DNA of 64,000 bases from an uncultured Porphyromonadaceae bacterium (lineage in GTDB: Bacteria; Bacteroidota; Bacteroidia; Bacteroidales; Muribaculaceae), in NCBI GenBank assembly GCA_900548875.1, contig URMA01000001.1:62001-126000 (forward strand). Direction: 5' to 3'. Position numbers and translations under genes: made by a program. This document shows, in pieces, positions 1 through 8,487 of the stretch. The notes below the pieces were generated by a model, which saw nothing but the letters and a program-made list of their open reading frames with translations, made no database searches and had not been told where the DNA came from. Each line of letters opens with the position of its first letter. The stretch's first letter is position 1.

Positions 1-2
1 TC

Positions 3-89
3 TTTTTTATGAATATAACGGCACAAAGCTTCGGAATGTTCAACGACATTGTAGCCGACCTTAAAAAAACTGAACACTGTAACCATTGA
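3..89 (+). CDS. C-terminal end of an upstream gene (5' truncated)
   Basis: An open frame runs in from the window edge and ends in TGA at 87-89, 16 bases before dapA on the same strand. Only 28 residues are visible, including FGMFNDIVADLKK. From memory, the tail resembles the end of the DUF6913 family protein (FF...LFDEIMNYL) that sits next to dapA and ligA in Bacteroides, but that is a weak match from few residues. It could equally be a chance open frame. The short gap suggests cotranscription with dapA if it is real. Confidence 0.35.
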   Translation, partial: FFMNITAQSFGMFNDIVADLKKTEHCNH

Positions 90-105
90 ATAAATCAATT
101 GGACT

Positions 106-990
106 ATGGCACGTCATATGAATCTAACAGGAATGGGAGTTGCCCTGATTACTCCTTTCAAGCAGGACAAATCCGTCGATTATCCTGCTTTGGCCCGATT
201 ATTGGAATACATCATACAGAACAAGGCCGACTATATCGTAGTGCTCGGTACAACCGCTGAAACCGCAACGCTGACAGAGGAAGAAAAAAAGTCAGTGAAG
301 GAATTTGTTGTCGAACGCGTCAACCGCAGAGTTCCACTTGTTCTTGGCGTTGGCGGCAACAACACGAAAGCCCTGACCGATTACCTGAAAGAAAACGACC
401 TGTCGGCATTCAACGCCATTCTGTCGGTTGTACCCTACTACAACAAACCGTCGCAGGAGGGAATCTACCAGCACTATAAAGCCATTGCCGAGGCATCACC
501 GATACCGGTAATTCTCTACAACGTACCGGGACGAACCGGCGTGAACATGACAGCAGAAACAACGCTGCGCCTGGCACGCGATTTCGAAAACATCATCGGT
601 GTCAAAGAAGCGTCGGGCAACATCACCCAGATGGACGACATCATTAAAAACAAGCCGGCCGACTTCATGGTCATTTCGGGAGACGACGGCATCACATTCC
701 CGCTTATCACCCTGGGGGCAGTAGGTGTCATTTCCGTTATTGGAAATGCTTTCCCAAAAGAATTCAGCCGAATGGTGCGCCTCGCCCTTCACGGCCAATA
801 CGACCAGGCGCTGCAAATCCACCACAAGTTCACGGAATTATTCAGCCTGCTCTTCGTTGACGGCAATCCGGCCGGCGTAAAATGCCTGCTCAATGCCAAA
901 GGAATGATAGAAAACGAACTGCGCCTGCCGCTCGTTCCTACCCGTATTACGACATACGAGAAAATCCGAAAAGTACTCAACGAACTATAG
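106..990 (+). CDS. dapA: 4-hydroxy-tetrahydrodipicolinate synthase
   Basis: Condenses pyruvate with aspartate semialdehyde, the first committed step of the diaminopimelate/lysine pathway, in the cytoplasm. The 294-residue protein has the usual DapA length and a TIM-barrel pattern. Visible signatures are GTTAETATLTEEE (T49, T50 of the active site), the tyrosine in LYNVPGRTG (Y138) and the Schiff-base lysine in GVKEASGN (K167). The start at 106 is taken, but an ATG at 118 would give an equally good protein beginning MNLTGMGVALITPF. Diaminopimelate is also a peptidoglycan precursor, although nothing ties this gene to the salvage island far downstream. No terminator is seen directly after the stop. 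Confidence 0.96.
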   Translation: MARHMNLTGMGVALITPFKQDKSVDYPALARLLEYIIQNKADYIVVLGTTAETATLTEEEKKSVKEFVVERVNRRVPLVLGVGGNNTKALTDYLKENDLSAFNAILSVVPYYNKPSQEGIYQHYKAIAEASPIPVILYNVPGRTGVNMTAETTLRLARDFENIIGVKEASGNITQMDDIIKNKPADFMVISGDDGITFPLITLGAVGVISVIGNAFPKEFSRMVRLALHGQYDQALQIHHKFTELFSLLFVDGNPAGVKCLLNAKGMIENELRLPLVPTRITTYEKIRKVLNEL

Positions 991-1006
991 TTTTCCCTCC
1001 GAAAAG

Positions 1007-1037
1007 TTGCATAATCTAAAAATTTCTATTACCTTTG
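1007..1037 (+). promoter_or_regulatory. Bacteroidetes-type promoter of the tRNA-Arg gene
   Basis: TACCTTTG at 1030-1037 matches the -7 consensus TAnnTTTG. A partial -33 element (TTG, 1007-1009) lies 20 bases upstream. Predicted transcription start is near 1044, giving a short 5' leader before the tRNA. Confidence 0.6.
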
Positions 1038-1069
1038 CCTCACTTTTTGGAGGAAAATGTTAAAAACGG

Positions 1070-1146
1070 GGTCCAGTAGCTCAGCTGGATAGAGCAACAG
1101 CCTTCTAAGCTGTGGGTCGTGGGTTCGAATCCCGCCTGGATCACCA
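1070..1146 (+). tRNA. tRNA-Arg (anticodon TCT)
   Basis: Full cloverleaf of 77 nt with an encoded CCA end (1144-1146). The acceptor stem GGTCCAG pairs with CTGGATC (one G-U). The D arm is GCTC/GAGC. The anticodon stem ACAGC/GCTGT holds loop CTTCTAA, with anticodon TCT at 1104-1106 reading AGA. The T arm is GTGGG TTCGAAT CCCGC. No integrated element abuts the 3' end. Confidence 0.97.
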
Positions 1147-1166
1147 ATTAAGGAGGAAGGGTCAAA

Positions 1167-1210
1167 AGCCTGATAATTAGATTTATTCTAATTGTCAGGC
1201 TTCCTTTTTT
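1167..1210 (+). terminator. Intrinsic terminator after tRNA-Arg
   Basis: A 14-bp hairpin: AGCCTGATAATTAG (1167-1180) pairs with 1188-1201 around a 7-nt loop, with one G-T pair, and is followed by TCCTTTTTT. It closes the single-gene tRNA transcript. Confidence 0.85.
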
Positions 1211-1321
1211 ATACTCACCTCCGAAGCCATATCAAGCATACAAATATCAAAAATAAATCCGATTCCCCCACGAGAGAACCGGATATTATAGGCATACAGC
1301 TTTATTGGTATATACGGAAAG

Positions 1322-2239
1322 CTATTCCTGCTTTGCCTTCTCGGCTTCAACATCAGCACGGCTCTTGCTTTTCGTCACAAGATAGACACCGAAGAAAATC
1401 AGCACTACGGAAAGTGTCTTTTGCCAAGTAAAGGTATCCAACCCCCAAAGAACGGCAAAAATTGTCGCTACAATCGGCTGAACATAGTTGTACATACCGG
1501 CAACCGTCGGACGCAACCGGCGCAGTCCGACCAGCATCAGCAGATAGCTGAAAAATGTACCGCCGACAATGATAAAGGCACAGCCTGCAATATCGCGCCA
1601 CGGCAGTTCTGCCCAGCGAGTTTCAATAAGGCTGTCGTAAGTAAACGGAAGCAACACAATAGATGCAAAGGTAAACATCCATTTCATCAAGGTCACGACA
1701 CTGTAGCGAGCAATAAAATTCTTGAAAAGCACCATATACAGAGCATAACTGCACTGAGCCAACAGAACGAGCAAATCACCGCGAATGTCACCGGCATCTC
1801 CGCCTGTACCCGAACCGGCCATCACAAGCAACAGCGCACCCGCAGCTCCGACAACGATACCACCCACCTTCAGTCCCGTAATAGGCTCTTTCAAATAGAT
1901 GGCTGAAAAAATCATCGTAATAAGCGGCATACTGGTCGTAATAATTGAAGCGTTGACCGGAGAAGTCATCTCGACTCCCAAAATAAAACTACCCTGATTG
2001 AAAACGATGGCCAGCATCGAGGCCGCGAACATTTTCAGCAAATCGCGCAACGGCACCCGTTCATAAGGAAAGAAAAAAGAAGCCAACCAAAATAATATCA
2101 TTGCACCAAATGAACGCAAATCGGTCATGACAAAAGAAGTAACAATTCCTCCCAGCATGACCATCTTTGCAATGGGCGACATCAGTCCCCACATAGAATT
2201 GGCTCCCGCCAGAGCCAAATGACCTTTTGCTTTTTCCAT
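1322..2239 (-). CDS. EamA/DMT-family transporter
   Basis: Predicted inner-membrane metabolite exporter of the drug/metabolite transporter superfamily. From the ATG at 2239 the protein is 305 residues and very hydrophobic, with about ten transmembrane segments arranged as two EamA repeats of five (repeat one starts near GHLALAGANSMWGL, repeat two near GDLLVLLAQCSYALYM). A longer open frame begins at 2293, but it would put a charged segment before the first helix and run into the terminator stem of rpmE, so the internal start is preferred. The substrate cannot be read from the sequence. The gene is convergent with the tRNA and downstream of rpmE. Confidence 0.85.
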   Translation of the reverse strand: MEKAKGHLALAGANSMWGLMSPIAKMVMLGGIVTSFVMTDLRSFGAMILFWLASFFFPYERVPLRDLLKMFAASMLAIVFNQGSFILGVEMTSPVNASIITTSMPLITMIFSAIYLKEPITGLKVGGIVVGAAGALLLVMAGSGTGGDAGDIRGDLLVLLAQCSYALYMVLFKNFIARYSVVTLMKWMFTFASIVLLPFTYDSLIETRWAELPWRDIAGCAFIIVGGTFFSYLLMLVGLRRLRPTVAGMYNYVQPIVATIFAVLWGLDTFTWQKTLSVVLIFFGVYLVTKSKSRADVEAEKAKQE

Positions 2240-2273
2240 AATTATATTGTTTATATATGTATTGTCGTCCTTT

Positions 2274-2307
2274 AAAAGAAGAGGGACAATCACTTGGATT
2301 GTCCCTC
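2274..2307 (-). terminator. Intrinsic terminator of rpmE
   Basis: Perfect 11-bp stem (2281-2291 with 2297-2307, GAGGGACAATC and its complement) with a 5-nt loop. On the minus strand it is followed by TTCTTTT. It lies 44 bases past the rpmE stop codon. Confidence 0.8.
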
Positions 2308-2350
2308 GTTATTTTGTTTTGAAGAGTTCTTTGTTATTTCTCGCGAAATA

Positions 2351-2605
2351 TTATTTTTTAAGACGATTACCGTAACGGCTCATGAACTTATCTACACGTC
2401 CGGCTGTGTCAACCAATTTCTGCTTACCTGTGAAGAACGGGTGAGATGAGCTGGTGATTTCAAGTTTTACGAGCGGGTAGGTTACACCGTCGAGTTCGAT
2501 TGTTTCTTTAGCTGCGACAGTTGAACGAGTGATGAAAGTTTCACCATTCGACATATCTTTGAAAACAACCTCGCGATAGTTTGAAGGATGAATGTCTTTT
2601 TTCAT
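2351..2605 (-). CDS. rpmE: 50S ribosomal protein L31, type B
   Basis: Structural protein of the large ribosomal subunit. From the ATG at 2605 it is 84 residues, beginning [15 protein letters not shown], and carries [10 protein letters not shown] and the end [10 protein letters not shown], typical of the L31 type B paralog. The Cys residues of the zinc-binding type A form are absent. The open frame extends to 2683, but a consensus promoter (2671-2700) lies inside that extension, so the start at 2605 is chosen, leaving a leader of about 60 nt. Confidence 0.95.
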   Translation of the reverse strand: MKKDIHPSNYREVVFKDMSNGETFITRSTVAAKETIELDGVTYPLVKLEITSSSHPFFTGKQKLVDTAGRVDKFMSRYGNRLKK

Positions 2606-2670
2606 TGCTATATCTTTTATGTTTACAAATTTCTTTATCACGTTGGTAGCGTGACATTCGTAATGGCGTG

Positions 2671-2700
2671 CAAATTTACTCATAATTTTTAATATACAAA
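2671..2700 (-). promoter_or_regulatory. Promoter of rpmE
   Basis: On the minus strand, TTTG (2700-2697), 18 bases, then TAAATTTG (2678-2671): a near-perfect Bacteroidetes -33/-7 pair. It fixes the rpmE start downstream at 2605. Confidence 0.75.
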
Positions 2701-2740
2701 ACCATTCGACATTATTTTTATCATCAAATTGGAATTTAGG

Positions 2741-2779
2741 ATAAAAAGCAACCCTCAGCGTATCACTACGTTGAGGGTT
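2741..2779 (-). terminator. Intrinsic terminator of the porin transcript
   Basis: A 13-bp stem (2750-2762 with 2767-2779; core ACCCTCA/TGAGGGT) with a TCAC loop and one G-T pair, followed on the minus strand by CTTTTTATCC. It lies about 70 bases past the porin stop codon. Confidence 0.8.
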
Positions 2780-2846
2780 TGTCTAAAAATCGACTCTATT
2801 TCATCGAGTCATAGTAACCAAGAATATATTTATATAAGCCCATTTC

Positions 2847-4178
2847 TTAGAATTGGAACATCAAACGAGCTTGAACCGTATTGAAGTTCTTGTCGTAAGA
2901 ATATTTGTCACGGTCAAGTTTGTTGTATGTGTAGCTAACCAGCAATTGAGCGAACTTGTTGAAAGAATAGTTCACACCGATTGTTGCCGAGTGCATGTTA
3001 CCGCCGCCGATGCTCAATGAAGTGGCAGGATAGTCAGCCAACACACCGTTAGGATAGTATTGGTCACGACCCTGAACATAGCGTTCACCGGCAACGATAT
3101 CGTTCAAGCCAACGTAGCTGTAACGTGCAACCACTTCAAGCGACTTGCCGTCGAAACCTTTCAAAAGACCTTCAGCATTGCTGTATTTGTAAGGATTACC
3201 GAAAATCTTATAGCCGGCTTCTACATAACCGCCATGGAAATTGTTTGTGCCAAGAGGATTACCCTTCTGCCAAGATTCAAGAGTACCCCAAGAGTCGATA
3301 GAACCAAGGTTGGCTTCAAACAAAGTCTGGTCGTCGCGTTTTTTAGTCACTTTCTTATACATGTATTCACCACGGATAAAGAAGTTGTCGTTCTTGTAAA
3401 GAAGTTCGGCACCCAAATCGTAAACATTCTTAGCCCACGGCATGGAAGCTGTCACGAAATGTTTCGTCGGGTCAACATAAGTTTCCAAAGAAGTTCCGAT
3501 AGTATAGTCAGTCTTCAGCGTATTGTTGTAGACTTCACCTGTGCAGATGTTGGCATAACGGAAGTTGACACCTACATGGAACGTGTTTTTAGCATCGTTC
3601 ACCGGACGCCACAACCAACGGCCACCGAAAGTCACACCCTGGAAACCGGCAAGCTGGTCGTTATACATGTTTTCTGCAAACACACCCTGATTAGCCAGGA
3701 AATGATTGTTGTAGAAAATGTAGCTCAAACCCAGTTCACGACCCGGGGACATTGCATTGGCAGGAGCCGCACGCGAAATGAAGTGCAGGCTACCTCGGCT
3801 CGTGTTGTTGGCCATAGTTGCCGGGTTGTTGTAATAACCGGCCTTGAATGCATGCGTACCCTTGTCCTTCTCCATTGAATACTGCAGGAACAAGTTCTTC
3901 TGTGCGAATTTTCCTTTTGAGAAGTCAAAGTCGGCATAGAAATACCAGTTCTTGTATGTCATAGATGTACGGATACGTGCATCGGTCAAAGCAGCGCCCG
4001 ATTTCACCGGAGTAAAGTCAGAATGATAGTAAGCCACATCGGCCATCATACGCGCTCCTACTGTAAACTTAACCTGTTCGTTTTCAATTTTCACAACCGG
4101 ATCAGTATCAAAATCCTGAGCAACCATTCCAGAGAAAGACAAAGCTGCCAATACCGGTACTAAAATATATTTTTTCAT
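2847..4178 (-). CDS. Outer-membrane porin (phosphate-selective porin O/P type)
   Basis: The 443-residue precursor has a signal peptide (MKKYILVPVLAALSFSGMVAQ) and a body of alternating beta-strand pattern ending in an aromatic residue (LMFQF), as in outer-membrane barrels. Segments such as TYKNWYFYADFDFSKGKFAQKNLFLQYS resemble OprP/OprO-type porins. It is the last gene after the glycerophosphodiesterase, 48 bases downstream, and next to GlpT and GlpABC. A role in uptake of glycerophosphodiesters or glycerol-3-phosphate across the outer membrane is an inference from context. A strong terminator follows it. Confidence 0.85.
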   Translation of the reverse strand: MKKYILVPVLAALSFSGMVAQDFDTDPVVKIENEQVKFTVGARMMADVAYYHSDFTPVKSGAALTDARIRTSMTYKNWYFYADFDFSKGKFAQKNLFLQYSMEKDKGTHAFKAGYYNNPATMANNTSRGSLHFISRAAPANAMSPGRELGLSYIFYNNHFLANQGVFAENMYNDQLAGFQGVTFGGRWLWRPVNDAKNTFHVGVNFRYANICTGEVYNNTLKTDYTIGTSLETYVDPTKHFVTASMPWAKNVYDLGAELLYKNDNFFIRGEYMYKKVTKKRDDQTLFEANLGSIDSWGTLESWQKGNPLGTNNFHGGYVEAGYKIFGNPYKYSNAEGLLKGFDGKSLEVVARYSYVGLNDIVAGERYVQGRDQYYPNGVLADYPATSLSIGGGNMHSATIGVNYSFNKFAQLLVSYTYNKLDRDKYSYDKNFNTVQARLMFQF

Positions 4179-4226
4179 ATTACAATTATCGTTTTTTGAG
4201 TATTAATAAAAATTTCAGTAAATAGA

Positions 4227-5666
4227 TTAATAGCCAAGTCTTTCGAGAGTTTCCACGGCATCAGGCACAGTTTGAGGAGCCTGCGGGTCACGCAAACCAT
4301 GTTCGATGAAATATTTCAATGTCATTTCTGAACGGTTGGTAAACGCACCGTCGCCATAAACGCTTGTTGAGAGCGGTTTGCCCCAAATGTCAAACTTCAA
4401 CAAGTCATCGAATTCTGTAGCATTACCCCAATTGTATTCACCGAAATATTTACCCATTTGAGCGTACGAGTCAAAAGAATACGGGTGATTGAGCATTCCG
4501 GATTTTCTGATCAGGTAAGCCTGCCAAGGAGCATTCATTTCCGGATAATTGTTAGGAGCACCGGCAATACACGGACCAATGATGTGAGCCTTATGCTCAA
4601 TTCCAAGATTGATAAACGATGCGTAACCTGAAGGATCGTCATATTTCAAGTCAGTTGCAGCTGTACCTTCCCAGAACAAGAAGCACATAGGAATTTTGCC
4701 TTGGAAGTATTCAGCCGTACGACGAAGACTTTCGAGGGAGAACGTCTGGAGGACAACCTTACCGTTAGAATTACCTACGTTTACTTTACCGTCCTTATAA
4801 GAAGGCACACCGTCGCAAGGTTTCGTAATAATGTTCCAGCCAAGACGGTCGAGTTCATCATAAACTCGTTTTTCAAAGTCTGACGGGTTCAGCCAAGATT
4901 CCTTGAATTCAATGTAAACACCCGGGCGGTTACCAGTATCCTGAGGGTCATCGACGTATTCAAACGTATAAGTCAGACAGTCGCGAGCATTGTTCGGGTC
5001 CCAAGTACCTTCAACTTTCCAAACACGTTCGCCGTTAGCGTCGCGCTTCAACATCTTACCTTCAGCATAACGAATCTGGTCTTCGAGTGTAGAGATATAC
5101 TGCTTTTGTTCGCTGAAAGCAGGACGGGCCTGTTCAAGGCTTGATTCGTTGAACCATGTACCGGCATCCAATGCCAACAGCTCTTCATACATATAGGACA
5201 TGGAATAGTAAGGACGGAAAGAAGCCTTGTCTTTTTTCACGAGTTCTTCTGCCTGTGCCTCAGTCATGCCATGACGCATATAAAAGTCCTTACGGCCTTC
5301 CGGTACCAATTCACCATACACGTTTTCAATATTTGTTGTACGTTTCAGATTATCGTCGTGATTGGCAAGGATCACGCCGTCTTTTGTACACTGCAAGTCA
5401 GACTCAAGATAGTCAGCACCCATTTCACGGGCCCAACGCCAAGCTGACTCTGTTTCTTCCGGTGTCCAAAATGTGGAACCACGGTGAGCCATAACCGCAT
5501 ATCTGGGTACATAATCACGTACCTTAGCCATTTCCGGTGAAAGAGTTTTCACTTCAATACGCTTAACATCAATGTTATAGCTCGTAAAATCTTGATTTTC
5601 GCACGATGACAGTGCAACCACGGCAACACAACATGTGATGCCTAATCCAAATAGATTCTTTAGCAT
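4227..5666 (-). CDS. glpQ: Glycerophosphodiester phosphodiesterase, lipoprotein
   Basis: Hydrolyses deacylated phospholipid head groups to glycerol-3-phosphate and an alcohol. The protein is 479 residues, longer than E. coli GlpQ (358), with a lipoprotein signal and lipobox LSSC (Cys22), so it is probably anchored in the cell envelope. The GDPD signature is clear: MAHRGSTFWTPEETESAW (His61, Arg62, Glu70), ESDLQ (Glu88, Asp90) and LANHDD (His103). A long insertion (about residues 110-240) accounts for the extra length. It sits between glpT and the porin, so it likely feeds G3P to GlpT. The symbol rests on family and context, not on proven substrate range. Confidence 0.9.
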   Translation of the reverse strand: MLKNLFGLGITCCVAVVALSSCENQDFTSYNIDVKRIEVKTLSPEMAKVRDYVPRYAVMAHRGSTFWTPEETESAWRWAREMGADYLESDLQCTKDGVILANHDDNLKRTTNIENVYGELVPEGRKDFYMRHGMTEAQAEELVKKDKASFRPYYSMSYMYEELLALDAGTWFNESSLEQARPAFSEQKQYISTLEDQIRYAEGKMLKRDANGERVWKVEGTWDPNNARDCLTYTFEYVDDPQDTGNRPGVYIEFKESWLNPSDFEKRVYDELDRLGWNIITKPCDGVPSYKDGKVNVGNSNGKVVLQTFSLESLRRTAEYFQGKIPMCFLFWEGTAATDLKYDDPSGYASFINLGIEHKAHIIGPCIAGAPNNYPEMNAPWQAYLIRKSGMLNHPYSFDSYAQMGKYFGEYNWGNATEFDDLLKFDIWGKPLSTSVYGDGAFTNRSEMTLKYFIEHGLRDPQAPQTVPDAVETLERLGY

Positions 5667-5747
5667 GGATTAAAATTTTAAGATGATTATTAATTAATTT
5701 TTGAATAGATTATTTTAAACCAAAAGTAATATACATTATTCTTTTCC

Positions 5748-5794
5748 ATCAGGTGGATGCACAAAAATAGCATTCCACCTGATTAGTTGTCAAA
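5748..5794 (-). promoter_or_regulatory. Promoter enclosed in an inverted repeat, upstream of glpQ-porin
   Basis: The arms ATCAGGTGGATGC (5748-5760) and its near complement (5770-5783, one extra base) flank a 9-base spacer. On the minus strand the spacer contains TATTTTTG (5769-5762), a perfect -7 element, with TTTG at 5794-5791, 21 bases upstream. An operator around the promoter is the simplest reading. A stem-loop terminator for glpT is the alternative, but no T-run follows on the minus strand. A second -7-like TACTTTTG lies at 5728-5721. Confidence 0.5.
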
Positions 5795-5802
5795 ACGACC
5801 GG

Positions 5803-7194
5803 TTATTTTTTATTTTCCACCAAATATTGTTCTTCCTTATATGTGAAGCCAACAAAGAATATTGACAGAATACAAGCAGCCAAAAGCAGAATAAATGTCC
5901 AGTCCCAACCTGCATGTTCAGCAACATAGCCGATAACAATGTTAGCCAAGATAGCAGTTCCGAAGAAGTAGCCGAAGAAACCGGTCAAACCTGCAGATGT
6001 TCCTGCCGCATTTTTCGGAGCAAGGTCAAGAGCCTGCACGCCAATCAACATTACCGGACCATAGATGAAGAAACCGATTGCAATCAGCGACAAGGTCACG
6101 ATCAGATAATTGTCGGAGAACTGCCAGTAAGTGAAGATGAACACTGCCACAATTGCCATGAAAATGATGGTTGTGATGGCACGGCGTCCCTTAAACAGTT
6201 TGTCACTCACCCAACCGCAGAACAATGTTCCCGGTATTGCGGCAAATTCGTAAGCGAAATAAGCCCAGCCGGCTTCCTTGATATCGTAACCCTGTGCTTC
6301 CTTCAGGAAAGTAGGAGCCCAGTCAAGACATCCGTAACGAACCATGTAAACAAAAGCGTTGGCAATAGCGATGAACCAAAGCATCTTGTTGTTCAAAACA
6401 TACTTGAAGAAAATTTCTTTTGTCGACAAAACTTCTTCCTGCTTTGCACTATAGTTCTTCGGATAGTCATTGCGATACTTTTCAATTGACGGCAAACCGC
6501 AAGATTGTGGCGTATCACGAATCAAGACGAAGGCAAACAGAGCCACCAACATAGCCACTACCGACGGGAACACATACGTACCAATCAAGAAATAGTGGGT
6601 GCTGTCAGCACCGTAGAACCATGAACCGAACCAGATGGCACCATAAACAGCCATCGGACCGACCAATGCACCACCTACGTTGTGGGCACAGTTCCAGATA
6701 GCCATCTTGGTTCCGCGTTCCTTCACCGAGAACCAGTGAGTCATCACACGTCCGCACGGAGGCCAACCCATACCGTTAAACCAACCTACAAGGAAGTTGA
6801 GCACTGCCATCAAGAAGATAGCCCATCCCTTGTTTTCGGGACCGAATGCCACAACCGGCACAATCATGAACATCATCGAGATAGATGCCAGCAACAAACC
6901 TAAAGGAAGAAAAACCCGGGCATTACTGCGGTCAGAAACACTACCCATCAAGAACTTCGACAGCGCATAGGCAATCGCGTTCATTGATAAAACAATACTT
7001 AACTCACCCTTTTCATAGCCGAACTGAGCAAGCTCAGGAATGGCCATTGAAAAGTTCTTACGCACGATATAATAACCGGCGTAGCCAATAAAGATTCCTA
7101 AAAATACCTGCCAACGCAAACGTTTGTAAGTTGCGTCTACTTGACTCGCCGGAAGTTCCGGCTTATGCGCAGGAGGGGCCAAAAAATTCCACAT
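5803..7194 (-). CDS. glpT: Glycerol-3-phosphate transporter (MFS, OPA family)
   Basis: Inner-membrane antiporter importing glycerol-3-phosphate in exchange for phosphate. The 463-residue protein has about 12 hydrophobic segments; the pattern RWQVFLGIFIGYAGYYIVRKNFSMA near the N terminus and the conserved loop WFNGMGWPPCGRVMTHWFS are characteristic of the GlpT/UhpT organophosphate antiporters. It is 37 bases downstream of glpC and 136 bases upstream of the phosphodiesterase gene, completing a G3P uptake-and-oxidation operon. UhpT-like sugar phosphate specificity is excluded only by context. Confidence 0.92.
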   Translation of the reverse strand: MWNFLAPPAHKPELPASQVDATYKRLRWQVFLGIFIGYAGYYIVRKNFSMAIPELAQFGYEKGELSIVLSMNAIAYALSKFLMGSVSDRSNARVFLPLGLLLASISMMFMIVPVVAFGPENKGWAIFLMAVLNFLVGWFNGMGWPPCGRVMTHWFSVKERGTKMAIWNCAHNVGGALVGPMAVYGAIWFGSWFYGADSTHYFLIGTYVFPSVVAMLVALFAFVLIRDTPQSCGLPSIEKYRNDYPKNYSAKQEEVLSTKEIFFKYVLNNKMLWFIAIANAFVYMVRYGCLDWAPTFLKEAQGYDIKEAGWAYFAYEFAAIPGTLFCGWVSDKLFKGRRAITTIIFMAIVAVFIFTYWQFSDNYLIVTLSLIAIGFFIYGPVMLIGVQALDLAPKNAAGTSAGLTGFFGYFFGTAILANIVIGYVAEHAGWDWTFILLLAACILSIFFVGFTYKEEQYLVENKK

Positions 7195-7231
7195 GATACT
7201 AAATTTTAATGTAATAATTTTTTATTAGTTA

Positions 7232-8479
7232 TTATTTATTTAATTTCATAGTTGCCTCGTAATCAATAGCTTCAGCCAATACACTAATTGGATGTTTCAC
7301 TTTATATGAAGTAGACATTTCAATCTGCCATTTGCATGTTTCACAGTCTGTAGCCACAAAATCAGCTCCTGAATTCTCAATTTGACGGAACAAAGACGCT
7401 CCGATACCCTGCGACGTTGCATAATTTTCCTTCTTGAAGCCATAAGTACCGGCTATACCGCAGCACTGCGAATCAAGCACACGCACATCAACATTCGGGA
7501 TACTTCTCATCAAGTCGATCGAATAATAGGCCCAACCCAGTTTTTCCATATGGCAAGGCGTATGGTAAGCAAACTTAGCCCGATAATCATTACGGAACTT
7601 CAATTTTGCCTCACCTTTTTCAATCAGGCGATAGATAAAACGGGTAGCCAGTTCGATAGAATCACGCACGTCATCGTTGTCCACCTCAAGCAAATGCGGA
7701 TATTCGTCACGGATGGTAAACGTACAGGTTGACGAAGCGGCTATCACCGGACGCTTGTCTTCATTGACAGACTTACGGATGGAAGAGACGTTCAGTTTTG
7801 CCTGACTCTTTGCCTGGTTGATAAGACCGTTGGAAATCAGGGCAACGCCACAACATTTTTCCTTTTCGAGAAGATGCACGCCATAGCCCAAAGCATTCAT
7901 CACCTTCACCAGATCCTTACCCAGCTGAGGATAGTTGTAGTTAATATAACAGCCATGGAAAAAGCTTACGTGCTTTTTGAAGAGGTCCTGTTGCTTTTCC
8001 GCATTCTTTCTGAACCAAGTTTCAAACTTCTGGCCTGAATATTTCGGGAATGTACGGTGATGGTCTATTTTCAGCACACCGTCCATAATAAGTTTCACCG
8101 GTTTGAAAGCTACAGTGGCATTGACAATCGGAGCAAATGCCGACGACATTGTTCCAACGATGTCCGTATTTGCCAGAATCATGTCGCGCAATTTCGGTTT
8201 GCTCTTGCTGTATTTGATTCGTGCCAGTTGGATGATATCACCGATCTTCACATTCGACGGACATGCCACCTCACACCGTTTGCAGTTGAGACAGTATTTA
8301 AGAGCTTCATCAAAAAACTCCCCTCTTTTCAAACGCAGACGCTCACCGTCGGGGCCGGCCTGTTTTGGTCCGGGATAATTGGGATTGACAGGAACAACAG
8401 GGCAATATACCGTGCAGACGGTACACTTTATACACTGTTCAAAGTTATTGTCGCTGATATTATATTGTTGCATATTCAT
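7232..8479 (-). CDS. glpC: Anaerobic glycerol-3-phosphate dehydrogenase subunit C
   Basis: Membrane-associated iron-sulfur subunit passing electrons from GlpAB to quinone. The 415 residues contain two 4Fe-4S motifs, C16xxC19xxC22xxxC26P and C63xxC66xxC69xxxC73P, followed by two CCG domains (CCGVALIS and CCGIAGTYG). E. coli GlpC is 396 residues. It follows glpB by 8 bases, and gene order glpA-glpB-glpC matches E. coli. Its presence supports anaerobic respiration or fumarate-linked oxidation of G3P. Confidence 0.95.
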   Translation of the reverse strand: MNMQQYNISDNNFEQCIKCTVCTVYCPVVPVNPNYPGPKQAGPDGERLRLKRGEFFDEALKYCLNCKRCEVACPSNVKIGDIIQLARIKYSKSKPKLRDMILANTDIVGTMSSAFAPIVNATVAFKPVKLIMDGVLKIDHHRTFPKYSGQKFETWFRKNAEKQQDLFKKHVSFFHGCYINYNYPQLGKDLVKVMNALGYGVHLLEKEKCCGVALISNGLINQAKSQAKLNVSSIRKSVNEDKRPVIAASSTCTFTIRDEYPHLLEVDNDDVRDSIELATRFIYRLIEKGEAKLKFRNDYRAKFAYHTPCHMEKLGWAYYSIDLMRSIPNVDVRVLDSQCCGIAGTYGFKKENYATSQGIGASLFRQIENSGADFVATDCETCKWQIEMSTSYKVKHPISVLAEAIDYEATMKLNK

Positions 8480-8487
8480 TGCTCTAC

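Noticed and set aside
1070..1146. tRNA-Arg as attachment site of a mobile element
   Set aside because: No integrase, no repeat of the tRNA 3' end and only ordinary housekeeping genes on both sides.
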